From positions 32,355,321 to 32,419,320 of the forward strand of contig NC_133115.1 of NCBI RefSeq assembly GCF_022965805.1: a DNA stretch of 64,000 nt, read 5' to 3'. Below the pieces are notes generated by a model. That model searched no databases, had not been told where the DNA came from, and worked only from the letters and a program-made list of their open reading frames with translations. This document shows, piece by piece, positions 24,977 to 37,269 of the stretch (positions are counted from its first letter, which is position 1; each line of letters opens with the position of its first letter). Position numbers and translations under genes: made by a program. The DNA comes from Primulina eburnea. Taxonomy: Eukaryota > Streptophyta > Magnoliopsida > Lamiales > Gesneriaceae.

Positions 24977-26879
24977 ATATAACATAAGTTTGAATAGAGA
25001 TGCATTATCAATACTCTGTTTCATACGAATTCGTGAAACCCTTGATCTCCACCATGGATAAGAAACTCTAACCGAAGACAACTCCCTATTAAGTGACTTA
25101 AACTTCACCTGAAGTCCTAGGAACGATCACGCGGTTTGATGTACCCAGGTTTACTTCTTTTCTCCTTTTGCTTCTTAAAATGATTGTTTTGACATTTCTG
25201 TACTTGGTTCTGTTTATTAGGTTTGTATTTCTTTGTAGGGGGTGAAATTGAATTGTTCTACTTGAATTCACTTCATATAAAATAGATCCCTTAATCCTTT
25301 TTCCGAGACTAGACTTAATTCATTCTTCCTACTAGCAATTATTTTGTCAAGAACAATGGCCTTACATTGTAATGTGGAGGTATTTTCCAACTCTTTTAGT
25401 GCACCTTAACACATGGATTTGATACGTGATTTTGAAGCAGCCTGTCCAATTCTCAGAAAATGGTCTTCTCCTTATCAATTCATATCCACTGTATCTCTGG
25501 CTCTATATTCAGACCTGGAACTTAGACTTCGACATGACACAAGTATTAAACCTACTGAACTTCGTCTCCGATACAAATTTGCGTTGGTTTATTTGTTCTG
25601 ACTTCTGAAAATAAATGCTTATTCATGTCCATTATTTGTACTCATCAAATAGAAAAACCAGGAAGTGGCAATTGTCAAAACAGCTACAAATCCACTAAAT
25701 AACTATGTGGAGTGGTAAAAGCTACTGTCTGCCAATTTAAAATGACTGATAAATCGTCTGCTTCATAGAGTTCAATTAGAGTCATTGTAGTCAAGCCTTG
25801 TAATTAACCAATTAAAACATTCACTTCTACCTAGGGGGGACTATTACAGCTTATTTACGTGTACATGTTACGCTAATGTTTGACGATGCCACTAACAAAT
25901 TTCGGGATGCTTGTCGAGTTGGTGGCACTTTGATTCAAAAGCCCTTTTTATACTTCCTTATATTTATGGTGGAAAAGTTTTGGCGTATGTATGAGATATG
26001 ATGAATTGACAGTAAATCATAATTCACTGTCTCTGCAATTCCTTTTATCAGGGTTGCCGACATGGAGCCGGTTGAAGGACCACCGACTTTCTATCCAAGA
26101 AGCAGAAGCATACCTCACATTCTGCTCCAGTGAAAGATGTGTGAGCCTCACATTAATGGTAAGTATTCATCTACCTCTTAGTTGCACTGGACCACCGACC
26201 ATCTATCCAAGAAGCAGAAGCATACCTCACACTCTGCTCCACTGAAAGATGTGTGAACCTCAAATTAATGGTAAGTATTTCATATACTCATAGTTGCACT
26301 TTAACTCGACGACGCGACACAAATTTTGTTATATGCACTGAAAGGTTTTAGGAAAGCTGAAGTCATCATAATTTTTTCATGAAGATGGACCGAGTTCATG
26401 GGAGCGTGAGCAATATTACCTTGGATTAAGTTGGGTTTCGGATCTCTTTGATCGAAGACCAAGTGTCGGCATATTTCATTATTTAGGGGTCTATTGATGT
26501 ATATGGACATAAACATTGTGTTATTTCATTTTCAGTTTATATTGGTTAGGAAATTTTATTGGCAAGCCTGTGAAAGCGATTTTGTAATCGAACATCCCAC
26601 TTGCAATTGACGATCCCCTGTTAAAAGAGCAAATTGATCTTCAATGTAAACGACTCTTTTTATGAATATGCGAAGCAAGTTTTCCTCGTATTCAAGCTCC
26701 TATTTCCAACTACAAAAAATACAATCCAAGTTCTCATTAAAAGTAGGCAACTCTAAACATTAATCATAGGCGACGACGTACACGTCTATAAAAAGTATAA
26801 CACGAAGAGTGAATCAAATAAAAAATGAAACCAAAATTCTTGAAAGGTAAGAGTGTTCCATGCTGGTTGTTCCAATTCT
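24977..26879. other. Intergenic region after the Ycf20-like gene
   Basis: AT-rich, with only short frames lacking family features. The notable structure is a tandem duplication at 26077-26300. It also contains the 3' UTR of the minus-strand SAM synthase (just below 26880) and probably that of the Ycf20-like gene. Confidence 0.55.
26077..26300. repeat. Two-copy ~113-bp tandem duplication
   Basis: Copy one starts 'ggaccaccgactttctatcc' at 26077 and copy two 'ggaccaccgaccatctatcc' at 26190. Both continue through 'aagaagcagaagcatacctc' and 'gaaagatgtgtga' to 'ttaatggtaagtatt' and end near 'tagttgcact'. They differ at scattered positions, so the duplication is not recent. Confidence 0.9.
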
Positions 26880-28061
26880 TTAAGCTTGAGCCTTGTCGTG
26901 CTTGAGAGGCTTCACCACTTCCCAAGTGAAATCGGGGTCATCTCTACCAAAATGGCCATAAGCAGCAGTCTTCAAGAATCTATTACCGGAACCCCTCTTC
27001 AGATCCAGGTTGATAGAAATCATGCCAGGCCTGAAATCAAAGTTCTCCTTAACAATATCGAGAATTTCTTTATCAGGGATCTTTCCTGTTCCGTAGGTGT
27101 CTACGAACACCGACAAGGGTTCTGGCACACCAATGGCATAAGAAACCTGAACTATGCACCTCCTAGCAAGCCCCCCCGCGACAATGCTCTTGGCAGCTTG
27201 CCTAACGATATATGCACCACTCCTGTCGACCTTAGTCGGGTCCTTTCCAGAAAAAGCACCGCCTCCGTGAGCTCCCCACCCTCCATAAGTGTCGATGATG
27301 ATCTTGCGACCTGTGAGACCAGCATCACCGTGGGGGCCACCGATGACGAAACGGCCAGAAGGGTTGAGGTGGAAGATGGTCTTCTCGTCCAGGTATTTTT
27401 CGGGAATGACAGGCTTGATGACATGCTCCTTCAGGTCGGCAGCGATCTCATCGTTGGTCACGGTCTCGTCATGCTGAGTCGAGATCAGGACGGTGTGGAC
27501 ACGAATAGGAACCATGGCACCATTCTCGTTGTAGTACTCGACTGTCACTTGGGTTTTACCATCAGGCCTCAACCATGGGCAAGTACCATCCTTTCGAACC
27601 TCAGTAAGACGAGCGCCAAGTTTGGTCGCAAGAACGTGGCTAAGGGGCATCAATTCAGGGGTCTCATCCGTGGCATAGCCAAACATATGGCCCTGATCAC
27701 CAGCACCAATCTCCTCAGGTCGCTTGGTAAGATGACCATGGACACCTTGAGCAATATCAGGACTCTGCTGCTCGATGTTAACAAGAACCTTGCAGTTGTC
27801 CGCATCCAAACCCACATCATCCGATACAAATCCAATGGCACGGCAAGTGTCACGGACTATTTTCTCGTAGTCAACATCAGCCTTGGTGGTGATCTCACCA
27901 AACACCATGACCATATTAGTCTTGGTGCAAGTCTCACAAGCAACTTTGCTCTCGGGATCCTCGGCAAGGCAGGCATCAAGAACCGCATCGGAGATCTGGT
28001 CGCAGAGCTTGTCAGGGTGTCCCTCATTCACCGACTCCGATGTGAACAAAAAAGTCTCCAT
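26880..28061 (-). CDS. SAMS: S-adenosylmethionine synthase
   Basis: Cytosolic enzyme (EC 2.5.1.6) joining methionine and ATP into S-adenosylmethionine, the main methyl donor and the precursor of ethylene and polyamines. The single coding exon is intact, 393 residues, exactly the usual plant length. Signatures seen: [20 protein letters not shown] near the N-terminus, [15 protein letters not shown] (about 119-133), and [19 protein letters not shown] (about 268-286) of the phosphate-binding site. The Met at 28061 (METFLF) is preferred. An in-frame Met three codons upstream (28070) sits directly on the splice acceptor in poor context (T at -3), while the 28061 ATG has G at -3 and +4. Third-position GC is clearly higher than in neighbouring genes, as expected for a highly expressed gene. 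This creates a long antisense frame that is not a gene. Confidence 0.98.
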   Translation of the reverse strand: METFLFTSESVNEGHPDKLCDQISDAVLDACLAEDPESKVACETCTKTNMVMVFGEITTKADVDYEKIVRDTCRAIGFVSDDVGLDADNCKVLVNIEQQSPDIAQGVHGHLTKRPEEIGAGDQGHMFGYATDETPELMPLSHVLATKLGARLTEVRKDGTCPWLRPDGKTQVTVEYYNENGAMVPIRVHTVLISTQHDETVTNDEIAADLKEHVIKPVIPEKYLDEKTIFHLNPSGRFVIGGPHGDAGLTGRKIIIDTYGGWGAHGGGAFSGKDPTKVDRSGAYIVRQAAKSIVAGGLARRCIVQVSYAIGVPEPLSVFVDTYGTGKIPDKEILDIVKENFDFRPGMISINLDLKRGSGNRFLKTAAYGHFGRDDPDFTWEVVKPLKHDKAQA

Positions 28062-28070
28062 CTCTCTCAT

Positions 28071-28515
28071 CTACAGAACATGCATACAAATTAAACAATT
28101 TGGCTCACCACACGACTGATATAATAATCGAAGCAAATTTGCAGAAAAAAAAATATAAATGCAGATTCTGTTAAAGTATTTCTACTCGAGATCATCACTC
28201 ACACTCCATTGAACCTTAGATTTACTCAAGAAACTCGTAGATCTGGATTACTACCTTTTTTTTTATTATTATTATTATAGCATCACAAATTGCCTTTTCA
28301 AACAGCATCACAAATACTAAGATTTTTCAAGAGTTGACAACCCATCAAAACCCAACATCCCAAAAAACCACAAATACCAAAAGAGAGAAAAAGATGGCAT
28401 TTTCCAAGAAAACACGAGATCTATAGCACTCAACATGTCTCCATTATCCGCAAATGAAAGAAAAACCAAGAAAAATTATATTGACAATTAGAAATACAAA
28501 GAGAGAAAATCATAC
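28071..28515 (-). promoter_or_regulatory. 5'-UTR intron of the SAM synthase gene
   Basis: On the minus strand a donor (CCTAG|GTATG) precedes 28515 and an acceptor (CTGTAG) ends at 28071, leaving a leader exon at about 28516-28600. A single intron just upstream of the ATG is typical of plant SAMS genes. The intron is T-rich on the coding strand. Confidence 0.75.
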
Positions 28516-29259
28516 CTAGGGTTGAAACGGGAAGCGAAAAAACGGAAGAGACGTAGAGAAGAGAGGAAAGCGGTGCGAAGAAGGCAGGCGGAGATTGGAC
28601 AAATATATAGAGACCAAACAGCGTCCCCTTTGGATGGAATCTCAGTGTAGATTCATGGAGGCTGAGGTGGATACAGCTCGCTTACTCGGTTCTTTTTTAT
28701 ATACAAATTAAAAATCACTTTAAAAAAATATATTTCCAAAATGTGTTAAATTAAAAAAAATATATTCTATATTTATTATTATATGATAAATAATAATTTA
28801 ATAAATAATAATTTTTCAATTATATAACTAAACAATTTTGTTTTCTTTCAACATATTGCAAACGAATTTACAGTCCGTCCCCGTCAACCACTCGGGTATC
28901 GACCCAAGAAAAATCAATTTGAAGCTTATTGGTAATTCATGATCAACTTCCTTTCATAATATCTTACCTTGAGGGAATTCAAATCCCCAATGTCTCCGTG
29001 AAAGAGATATGTCCTAAACCAACTAAACAATTTTACAAATCAAAGAATTAGTGTAAGTGTAAATTTCTTTGGAATAAGGGAATAAATAATTTAATTTAAA
29101 TGTCATAACATACTTTTGTTTACATGGTTATAAATCAATTACTTTATTACATTTTTAAAATTTTAGTTATTCTAAAAACCAATCAATCAAAAGTGATTAC
29201 ATTCATGTATGACAAACTAAATGATATCCTCGAGAATGAACATAAAAATATAAAATAAA

Positions 29260-29410
29260 AACTCATGTGAGACGGTTTTACATGTCAATTTTGTGAAATA
29301 TAATTTTATTTGGGTCACAATGAAAAAATATTAATTTTTTTATTATAAATATCAGCAGAATTGATTCGTTTTATGAATTAAAATATACGAGACTCTCTCA
29401 TAAGAGATAT
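29260..29410. repeat. GTGAGACGG-type repeat
   Basis: Opens 'catgtgagacggttttacat', has 'tttatttgggtcacaatgaa' in the middle and closes 'gagactctctcataagagat', i.e. inverted relative to the copy at 22830. Confidence 0.55.
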
Positions 29411-30070
29411 ATTCAAAATATAATTTAAGATTCTACAGATTACAAGGAAGACGAAATAAACCGTCCATGCGACCATCATTTGAATTCTCAAGTTGATTTT
29501 GACTCTTTAATTGTGATTTGGGGTAATTTGTTGTCCGAAGCAAAGTTCTTATTTACATTTAGTCATATCTTGTTTTATTACTTGATTGGGCAATCTATGA
29601 CTTGGACTGTTAAGATTAGAATTTGGACTTAACTCAACTCCAAAAGTTAGCTCAAGGGGAAGGATTGTCCAAGACCATATATACAACTCACAGGTTGTTT
29701 ATCCAACCGATGTGAGACAATTAACATGGACGTTGGAAGATTTTTTCGTGTAACACTCTTTAATCTTTCTTCGTGAGATATAGAACAACCCGCAAAATTT
29801 GCTTCTTCGTGACTACCCGGATTGGTTATTGTCCAACTATTCTCTTTCCAATACGTGTTAATGTCTTACATCAACTAGATTAATTAATTGAGATTTATAT
29901 ATATAGATTTGAACAATTCTCATCTTAATCTAATATTTAGAATTGAATTAAATCTAAATAGCGATTTTTCAGAAAATACATGAAAAGCGTCTAAAAGTGA
30001 CAACCCAGCAACAGGTTGTTGAATGCGGACACCGACGGCTCTCGCGCCACTGATGTTTTCCGATTTCATA

Positions 30071-30101
<31 letters not shown>

Positions 30102-30334
30102 TCTGTTAATAATTGGATGCTTCACATACCGACAACAAAAACAAATAAATCAATTGGATATATGTATTTTTTTATGCTATCTAAATCGGATATTTAATTT
30201 GCATATATCAACTGTGAAAATCCATGACCAGGGATCTCAATGCCTTAAATTATTATAATTCAAATTTTGACTCAGATTATTTATAATGGAAGTTTGACTA
30301 GTGTAAGTAATTAATTGATAAACAGGTTTTTATG

Positions 30335-30495
30335 ATAAAATTTCACAGATCTTTATTTGTGATAAGTTAAGCATGTCTATATTTATAATAAAAAATAATA
30401 TTTTTGATATAACAAATAATTTTTTATAATAACTTAAATAGGAATAGTCATCTCACAAAATTGATTCGTAAGATCATTTCACAATAAATTTGATG
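30335..30495. repeat. Decayed GTGAGACGG-type repeat
   Basis: Shares 'tctatatttataataaaaaa' with the copy at 745-912 and ends 'attgattcgtaagatcattt'. Confidence 0.5.
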
Positions 30496-30509
30496 AAATA
30501 AATGTTTAG

Positions 30510-30510
<1 letters not shown>

Positions 30511-30571
<61 letters not shown>
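30511..30571. repeat. (TA)n microsatellite
   Basis: About 60 bases of uninterrupted TA dinucleotides, able to extrude a hairpin. Confidence 0.97.
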
Positions 30572-30573
<2 letters not shown>

Positions 30574-30659
30574 CTCAATGTAATTATCATTTAAATCAAA
30601 CTAGCAATAAAAACGATTAAAGAATATCGACAAACTGAACACATAGAGAATAAGTTTAG

Positions 30660-30803
30660 TGAGTAGGTCTCACGAGAGACCTACTCCTCACAAATTTATA
30701 TTGTGAAATGGTTCGACTTGATTCATAATAAAGTGAAAAATAATATTTTCGTATAAAAATTAATTTTTTCATTGGTGGGGTCGGATATGAGATTTGTTTC
30801 ACT
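30660..30803. repeat. GTGAGACGG-type repeat with a stem-forming left end
   Basis: The left end 'gagtaggtctcacgagagac' followed by 'ctactcctcac' folds back on itself. The right end is 'gagatttgtttcactaaatt'. Confidence 0.5.
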
Positions 30804-30954
30804 AAATTGGAACACTTCTCTTTCCAATTAAATTAAATTAGAAAATAGAAACATTTCGCGAAAATGTCGGAACCGGAATAATCGAGTGACAAAGAATTGT
30901 CGGGAAATTTGGGTTCAGTCCCCAGCCGCCATTTTTTTTTGTGTTCAGTCCCTA

Positions 30955-31045
30955 GGTACTTTTTTAGTACCACATTTCCACATGAAGTGTACCACATTTC
31001 CATATGAAGTGTACCACATTTTGTATGACATAGTACCACAATTTT
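30955..31045. repeat. Short 22-bp direct repeat
   Basis: Units of 'gtaccacatttcca-atgaa' (C or T variable) recur in series, followed by two shortened copies (gtaccacattttgt; gtaccacaattttg). Confidence 0.8.
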
Positions 31046-31762
31046 GTGGGCAGGGAGTGAAGCCAAAGAAATTTTTTGATTGGGGATTTTTCAATAACTT
31101 CCCCAAGAATTGTTGCATCAAACATAGATAAAAATAAAATTTTCCATATTATTTGTTTTGTTATTCAATATTGGCAAAACATATTAACAATTAGATTCAA
31201 ATGGCATTTTTTTGTTATTAAATATAAAAAAATAATAAAATATGCCTAATTTTTTATTATGATAATTATATTTTTACAAAATATCGTATTAAAATTCTGA
31301 AATATCAACAAAAATTGTATTAAATGAAAAAAATTATATGTAAAAAACAATTGGATCAAATTCAAATAGTAAAATAAATCAATGCAACATTTAAGTAACG
31401 TCCGCAATACATAAACAATTGATCAATTATCACATCGCAACATATTTAGTATAAAAAATTTATTTTTAGATCTCTTGTGAGATGATTCTTATTATATACT
31501 AATAAAATAAACAAACGTATTACATGTGTTATTACTATTTTTAATGTGATCAAATAATATTAAACAATTAAGACAAAATTATTATCAATTTAGAAGAGTT
31601 GTTCGATTTAAAAAAGAATATTTGTTTAGATTTTTTTCTATGTAAAATATGGAGTAACTTGAGGAGGTTTTAGTAGGATAAGAATGATAATTATAAAATT
31701 AAATATTTTAGTGTCCTAAAGTAATTACTCTAAAGTTCTCACACTTAATAATATAAAATTAT

Positions 31763-31801
<39 letters not shown>

Positions 31802-32199
31802 AGATTAGTCGATTAAATTCATATATTCAAATAAAAAAATTATTTTTGAAATAAAAATAATATTTTTTAAAAATTAAATTAAATAAAATATAATATTATT
31901 TTTTGCACAAAATTCATTCAGTAATAATTTTTTTCACAAACCTTATATGATAATGAATTGACAAAATAAATATTACAAGAAATTTTTCGGGATAATTTAA
32001 AAAGTATGAGTGAGACAGAAAACATTTAAAAAACAAAGACTCTGATTTTTTTAAAAAACAAGGAGTTGACTTTTGATTATTACATTAACTGCAGTTAAAC
32101 TCTTTGATTTAATTAATTCTTCTCTTCTCTTTCTTCTCGATCGACACATATCTTCCTCAAATTAAAATTTACGAGTCATCTACTCTTTCTTCCCCAAAT

Positions 32200-33910
32200 C
32201 GTGATACCAATTTAGTTGACCCAAAATCTACTTTGAGAAAAAGTAGGAGTCCACCCAAAAAATTGGTCGACCAAATTTAAGTTGGTTAACCAAGTATTAC
32301 TGGTCAAATTCTTCTCGGTCGACCAACATAATATTGGGTGACCGAGAAGAAATTTTTTTTGGTCCACCATAATTACTTGGTTTGCCATATTTATTTTTTT
32401 ATTTTTATTAATTTTTGTCTACTCTCATTCTCTTAATTTTTGTAGGATATATCTTTGGGTCGACCCAAAAGCAAAGCAACATGAATCAAATATGTCGACC
32501 AAGATTATTTTTTAGTCGATATTTTTTCTAATACATGAATCCATATATTTGACAAATATGACCAATAATTACTTAATTTTGACGGATAATTAAACAATTT
32601 TGACCAATGTTGCTTGTTTTTAACATATAAAACACATAATTTTAAAAGTATGCTTTATAATGTTACATGTTATGACATATGAGTCACAGTTTCATCTATG
32701 TTACATGTATTGTTACATATGAGTCACAATTTCACCAATGTTACATGTAGTGTGATTAATATGTGAAAACATGTAACATAGTTGTGAAATTTTGATTCAC
32801 ATATTAGAACAACATGTAACATAGTTGGTTGTGAAATTGTGATTTTTATATTAAAACATGTAACATAATTGTGAAATTGTGATTCATATGTTCAAACAAC
32901 ATGTAACATAATTATGAGATTGTGATTCATATGTTAAAACATATAACATAATTGTGAAATTTGTGAAATTATGTTATATGTTAAAACATATAACATAATT
33001 GTGAAATTGAGGCTCATATGTCAAAACACATGTAACATAGTTGTGATTGTGACTCATATGTCATAACATGTAACATTATAAAACATATTTGTGAAATTAT
33101 GTGATCCATATATTAAAAACATGCAACATTGGTCAAAATTGTTTAATTATCTGTCAAAATTAAGTAATTACCGATGATATTTGTCAGATATATGGATTCA
33201 CGTGTTACGGAAAAAGGTCGACCCAAAAACAACATTGATGGACCCAAAATCAACATGGATCGACCCAGAGATCAACAAGGTCGACCCAAAGATTAACATG
33301 GATCAACATGGTCGACCCAAAAGCAACATAGTCGACCCAAAAATCACCAGGGTCGACCCAAAAACTGACCGACAACAAAATTCCACCATAAATACTTAAA
33401 TCGAAATTAAAAATATCAATACAATGTCAAATAATTAAAAGATCAATACAATGTCCAATGATTATCAAACACTGAACTCAGATACAAAAACAAGCACTAC
33501 ATCGACCCAAGCTTAGTCGATTTGGTCTACTAAACATTTTGCTTGAGTCTGACCAATCATGTTGAGTAGAACAAAATAGCTTGGTCCACCCAAGGAAAAT
33601 GTTTTGCTTGGGTCGACCTTACATGCTTGGTACACCAAGCTATTTTGGGTAGACCAAAAAGTCGACCCAAGCAAAATGTAGGTAGACCAAAATTTGATCT
33701 ACCCAACATGTTATTTTGGTCGATCCAAGCAGAATATTGGGTAGATTAAAATTTTCAGCGATTTATGTGTAATCAAAGTTTTCTGAAATAATTCTGACAT
33801 CAAATATTATGAGTGTTGGTTTCAAAATAACACCAAAAATTGCATAAAGTTAAGAAATGTTTGGGTCGACCAAAAAACATTGAGTCGACCCAAGCACAAG
33901 GGTCGGCCCT
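32200..33910. repeat. Foldback region with GGTCGACC minisatellite flanks
   Basis: About fifteen (g)gtcgacc(c) words occur at 32270-32510 and 33215-33910, several as the palindrome TTTGGGTCGACCCAAA. Between them the sequence folds back. The segment at about 32530-32620 (atgaatccatatatttgac; accaatgttgc) is the inverse of about 33120-33208 (gcaacattggtcaaaattg; atatatggattca). Inside, 'tgttacatgttatgacatat' (32671) matches inverted 'atgtcataacatgtaacatt' (33056). The centre, about 32690-33050, is tandem copies of an 'aacatgtaacatagttgtga'-type unit. A 72-codon frame with VDPK repeats is only a by-product. No target duplication could be fixed. Confidence 0.75.
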
Positions 33911-34372
33911 TTTTTCTTCAAGTGAGTCGAAGAAACATAAGCAATAAATCAAAATAAACGTTAATATTATCTTTTTTTTGTGAATCATTTGTCGAATTGA
34001 GTTCGCTTATATTGAAAAAATCTGTGCCAAGAATTGCCGGGAAGGGAAAAGCCATTTGCGTTGAGAATCGTCGTCGGAAAGGAAATGAAAAATGGTCGGT
34101 AGAAAAGAAACCTAGTTTAGAATCGACTGAATGAGATGAATGAATTTAATGTTATAAAATTAAATTAATGATATATTTAAACTTAAATAAAAAGATATTT
34201 ATGTAAATGGATTTGTAGAATTTTTTTAAATAAGTCACCTTCGAATCCTTTTCCCTAAATTTCCCGACATTTTTCCTCCTTTTCGGTGCTGCTAATAACT
34301 TACCCTCTGAATTTTCTTATATTTCCCGGAAACACATCTCTGACCGGCAGCGGCGCAGGAAATTAATCTTGA

Positions 34373-36997
34373 ATGACGGCGGACCGCGTTCCGGCTACCG
34401 TCGGCGGTGATACGCAGGCTTACGGCGAGTCATGGTACTGGGATAATCGATATGCACAGGATTCCACCCCCTTCGATTGGTACCAAAATTACCCGTCCCT
34501 CGCTCCTCTCATCCGCCTCTACATTCCCCGTCCCCACCGCGTTCTCGTCGTTGGCTGTGGAAATTCCGGTATTTCCCCCATTTTATATCTTTAATAGTTG
34601 TTTCTTTTGAGTGAATGCTCAATTGTTTTTTCGTGTGAACAATTTGTTATGGGAGCTGATGTCATATTATCTTGGTTATACTTGTGAACGATATGTTTTC
34701 CCTCATCTTTTTGGAATTGTAAACGAAGTCTAAATTTTCCATCGAAGTTGCTTCAGATCACTGGTATATACTCGTTTTTGAGTCGAATCTTTTGATGTAT
34801 ATCTCAAGTGCATCCAAATATGGCATCTGTGTTATCAACCCTGGAACTTCTTCGTTTCTTTTAATTGATAAGTGTGATGATGTTGCTTATTTGCCTGTGA
34901 TCCCCTCGATCTTTGCAAGAGCTAGTCCTAAGAGAGCAAATCTCGAGTTGCATTAACTAATTTACTGCCCATGCTTGAGCTCGGGGAAATAGATGTTTCG
35001 GATTCTCAAATTCTGGCACGCATGGATCTAGTATTGAATATTATTTCCTTTAGAAGAATTGGCGTGGTTATGTCCAAATTTTATCTTGACAAGCTCCTTT
35101 AATCTTAATTATGCGTTACATTGGAGGTGACATCATTTAACAGCTAAAATTGCATAAGTTGAAGCATGTGCTTTGCTATGATATGCCATGTATCACTTGG
35201 TAATAAAGTCTAGCCAGTATGTCAGACTACCACATTACATAGGAAACGCCACGACCCATCTTTTATAATGCCATGGAACAAACTATGCCTTTACCATTGA
35301 AGTCATTAATTTGTGTTCAAATGAAAAAGTACGCAAAATTAGCAACACAATAGTTCTTTGTGATTCGTGGTTAAAATTTGTTATCTGATTATGATGGTTT
35401 CCTTCTGCAGCCTTTAGTGAAAGCATGGTTGATGATGGATACCAAGAGGTTGTCAACATTGATTCATCCTCTGTGGTGATTGAAGCCATGAAAGAGAAGT
35501 ATTCCAATCATCCAAAGCTGAAATGTATCATTCGTTACATGAATAAAAATGTATCAATTAGAATTTTCACCCTAAATATTATAAGTAATAAGAAATAATC
35601 ATACTGCTGTCAGACATATACTATTCTTGATGTATAAAGCACATAGTTCAGGCACAATTTCCTTAATGTCTGAGCAGATATGATAATGGATGTCCGAGAT
35701 ATGAGTTCAATTAATGAAAATTCCTTTGACGCTGTGGTTGATAAAGGTACTTCTATTATATCTGCCGGTTTCTGCCGGTTTCTGAAACAATACACTCGAC
35801 AACAGTTGCTGATACTTTTTAATATTCTTCCAGGAACACTGGACTCTCTCTTGGTGAGTAATACATGTCACATTTTATGTATCTGTGAGAGATTAGGTAA
35901 TATTTTCCCTGTTTTTTCCAACAATGTATTTGGGTATTTATGCATTTGCAGGGCTAAAGAACGGACTTAAAATTTCCTGAACACAACACAAATCACGAAA
36001 ACAAAACCTCGAACTTACACAATATCAATCTAAGATATCTAGACAATCTGAAAGATCTTGACTCACGAGCACAAAATATCACGATATCCATGATTTCCAA
36101 CAGTATCTTAATAACCTGATCGTTATATTGATTTTTCTGCCCCTGTAGTGTGGTCAAAACTCACGGCAAAATGCCAGTAGGATGCTCGAAGAAGTCTACA
36201 GGTATTATGAACATTTTTTCTAGTTTGCTTGTTACTGTTTCTTCTCACTTTCTTCCATAAGTCAAAGTGGTTGGTCATAATTATAGGGTTCTCAAGGAGA
36301 AAGGAGCATATATCCTGGTAATGTAATCGTCCTTATACTTATTTAATCATATTTTATTTATCTGGTAGGTTGTTTCTTTTGTTATTAAAAAGGATGAGTA
36401 TTTAGGGGCTTTGGGCAACAAACCCGCCTAGTGCAATTGAACAACATCAGATTTTTTGTATTTAAAGCGTATTTGTGCTTTGCGTCCATCCCTCACTGAG
36501 GTTTACATGATTGACAGATTACATATGGTTCACCTGTATATCGACTTTCATTGTTGAGAAATTCATGCTCCTGGGCAATTAAACTCCACACTATAGGTTT
36601 GCTGAACTTTTATTGTGGTCTTGGTTATTTTATTAGCTTCAAAATTTATCTGAATTCTGTGAGCCTGCTCCCGTTCTCCAAATGATTATATTCGTAAGTC
36701 TGTTCATGGAACGTTCATTTAATTGCATGCAGAGAAACTTGAATCTGGAAACAGTTCAGATGATCAGAACAAGGATCTGATTGTTCCAATTCCGTTAGAT
36801 ACTAAGGGAGAAACTCTATTTGGAAAGAACAATGATGTCCATTATATATATGTATGCATTAAGGTTAGAATCATTTGTCAATCTTTGTTACATTGGACTG
36901 ATGACATATTTTATGTTGCAATGCTGGTGGACTGCTTTGACCTTTACCCTCAATTGTTCAGGATAACCACTACCCCAAAAAAAGTATCGAAGTATGA
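34373..36997 (+). CDS. SAM-dependent methyltransferase, EEF1AKMT4/METTL13-like (At4g34360-like)
   Basis: Class I methyltransferase of the small METTL13/EEF1AKMT4-type group; in animals relatives methylate lysines of elongation factor 1A, but the plant substrate is not known to me. Exons: 34373-34568, 35411-35524, 35678-35746, 35834-35853, 36149-36201, 36287-36317, 36518-36596, 36733-36863, 36962-36997; 242 residues, all phases consistent. The N-terminus has the group's YWDNRYAQDSTPFDWYQNYP block. The SAM-binding motif I is VLVVGCGNSAFSE (about 57-69, split by intron 1), followed by the acidic VNIDSSS, then MDVRDMS and FDAVVDKGTLDSL (catalytic-core motifs). The C-terminal part has EVYRVLKEKGAYILITYGSP. 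Micro-exons of 20 and 31 nt are supported by phase and by the continuous family sequence they restore. Confidence 0.9.
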
Positions 36998-37269
36998 TTC
37001 AGGCATTGAAACAATGAAACCTGTTCAGCAATTTATGTATCTGCATATATGAAGTATCATAATCGGTCCCCTCCCACCCACAAATCCTGATTATTCATTG
37101 TTTTTGTTACTAATACATTCATTGTACACTAGTTTGTGCGATGGTTTAGGTAAACATGGCTAGTGCTTGTACTATTTATTTTTTATTCGGGAGGGGTTGT
37201 TGAAGCTGCTGGTGCTTGTTTAATTTAATTATTTGAATGAAACAATTTGTATATGCCATCTTTCGTTAA

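Larger units (their letters stand above)
28620..32199. other. Long AT-rich, repeat-rich intergenic region
   Basis: No gene is supported. It contains GTGAGACGG-type repeats at about 29260-29410, 30335-30495 and 30660-30803. A block at about 29590-29790 (ttggacttaactcaactcca; caaccgatgtgagacaatta) resembles fragments common in plant LTR elements. Microsatellites are (ATT)n at 30070-30101, (TA)n at 30511-30571 and (AT)n at 31767-31798. A short 22-bp repeat lies at about 30955-31045. The rest is featureless. Confidence 0.6.

Noticed and set aside
26853..28094. 413-codon open frame on the + strand, antisense to SAM synthase
   Set aside because: It is complementary to an intact SAM synthase and its translation has no family features. 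High third-position GC of the real gene removes stops from this antisense frame.
33181..33399. 72-codon frame with repeated VDPK motifs
   Set aside because: Encoded entirely by the GGTCGACCCAAA minisatellite in a foldback region; no start context, no homologous family.
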